A stretch of DNA of 32,840 nt from Desulfofustis sp. (GTDB lineage: Bacteria > Desulfobacterota > Desulfobulbia > Desulfobulbales > Desulfocapsaceae): the NCBI GenBank assembly GCA_013042475.1, contig JABDQA010000165.1, positions 1 to 32,840 on the forward strand. The letters are read 5' to 3'. Positions 32,615 to 32,840 of the stretch are shown here, piece after piece; position 1 is the first letter of the stretch; the number at the start of each line of letters is the position of its first letter. The notes under the pieces were generated by a model that did no database searches, was not told the origin of the DNA, and saw only the letters and a program-made list of their open reading frames with translations. Position numbers and translations under genes: made by a program.

Positions 32615-32840
32615 CCCGTCCGGTAACCAATATCATTGGATTCGAGCGCGCACCCAGAGCTGAAAAAGACAAGCAGGCCGGCACGCAGTAAAGAGACGAG
32701 ACTGGGCGATGAACCGATTGGCCTGGCCGCAAGGTGAAGTGAGTGCTGGTTTCGGAGCAGGATTGGGGAGGATAAAATAAATTAAGTGATGCGCAGGTCT
32801 CAGCCGGTTATCATACCATTGAGCTTTGCTGAAATGATGC
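32615..32840. other. Right-end region with no gene seen
   Basis: Two hundred and twenty-six bases with stops in all frames and no recognisable motif, repeat, tRNA or terminator. If the preceding ORF is a truncated gene, this is sequence on the far side of the breakpoint, but I see no insertion-sequence ends or target duplications. Confidence 0.4.

Noticed and set aside
1-32840. tRNA genes, rRNA, CRISPR arrays, insertion sequences, phage or integration sites
   Set aside because: I looked for TPsiC-type GTTCRA-stem patterns, regularly spaced repeats, transposase motifs and terminal inverted repeats and saw none that hold up.

Overview
The window looks like a chromosomal segment of a Gram-negative, anaerobic, sulfate-reducer-type bacterium, most likely Desulfobacterota (Desulfobulbales-like). 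This is an inference from gene content: a fused AccA/AccD-type carboxyltransferase, a complete Na+-translocating NADH:quinone reductase (Nqr) operon, lone CCG-domain iron-sulfur protein genes, and a CoA-disulfide-reductase-like flavoprotein carrying a rhodanese domain. I see no tRNA, rRNA, CRISPR array, insertion sequence or phage gene.

Layout. (1) 1-3.8 kb, minus strand: a two-gene acyl-CoA carboxylase operon (biotin carboxylase, then a fused carboxyltransferase that runs off the left edge). Its promoter is overlapped by a perfect palindrome. (2) 3.9-8.8 kb, plus strand: a CorC/YbeX-type CBS protein, Lnt, release factor 2 with its programmed +1 frameshift, and a GlcF-like Fe-S protein, tightly packed. 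(3) 8.9-10.7 kb, plus: an FBT/MFS-like transporter preceded in the same frame by a 37-codon hydrophobic ORF ending in TGA. (4) 11.0-15.8 kb: pntA-pntB (plus) converging on lrp-ald (minus), joining NAD(P)H transhydrogenation with alanine/NADH metabolism. (5) 16.1-23.3 kb, minus: apbE-nqrABCDEF followed by a small Cys-rich membrane protein in the position of the NqrM assembly factor. ApbE attaches FMN to NqrB and NqrC, whose SGAT acceptor motifs are both visible. (6) 23.5-27.4 kb: a HerA-like ATPase (plus), converging on a minus-strand group of panE and two small related unknown proteins. (7) 27.5-28.0 kb, minus: a cobalamin riboswitch with a promoter and an intrinsic terminator, followed directly by an undescribed 45-codon ORF with a strong Shine-Dalgarno. 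(8) 28.1-32.8 kb: an EamA exporter and an unknown protein (minus), then a CoA-disulfide-reductase/rhodanese fusion, a TrmO-like protein, an unknown protein and the 26-codon remnant of what looks like a metallo-beta-lactamase-fold gene (plus).

The least explained signals are the B12 riboswitch with only a 45-aa lysine-rich peptide behind it, the paired small proteins at 26.9-27.4 kb, the palindrome over the carboxylase promoter, and the in-frame TGA ahead of the transporter. Coordinates and motif positions were read by hand, and family assignments rest on recognised motifs rather than on searches.
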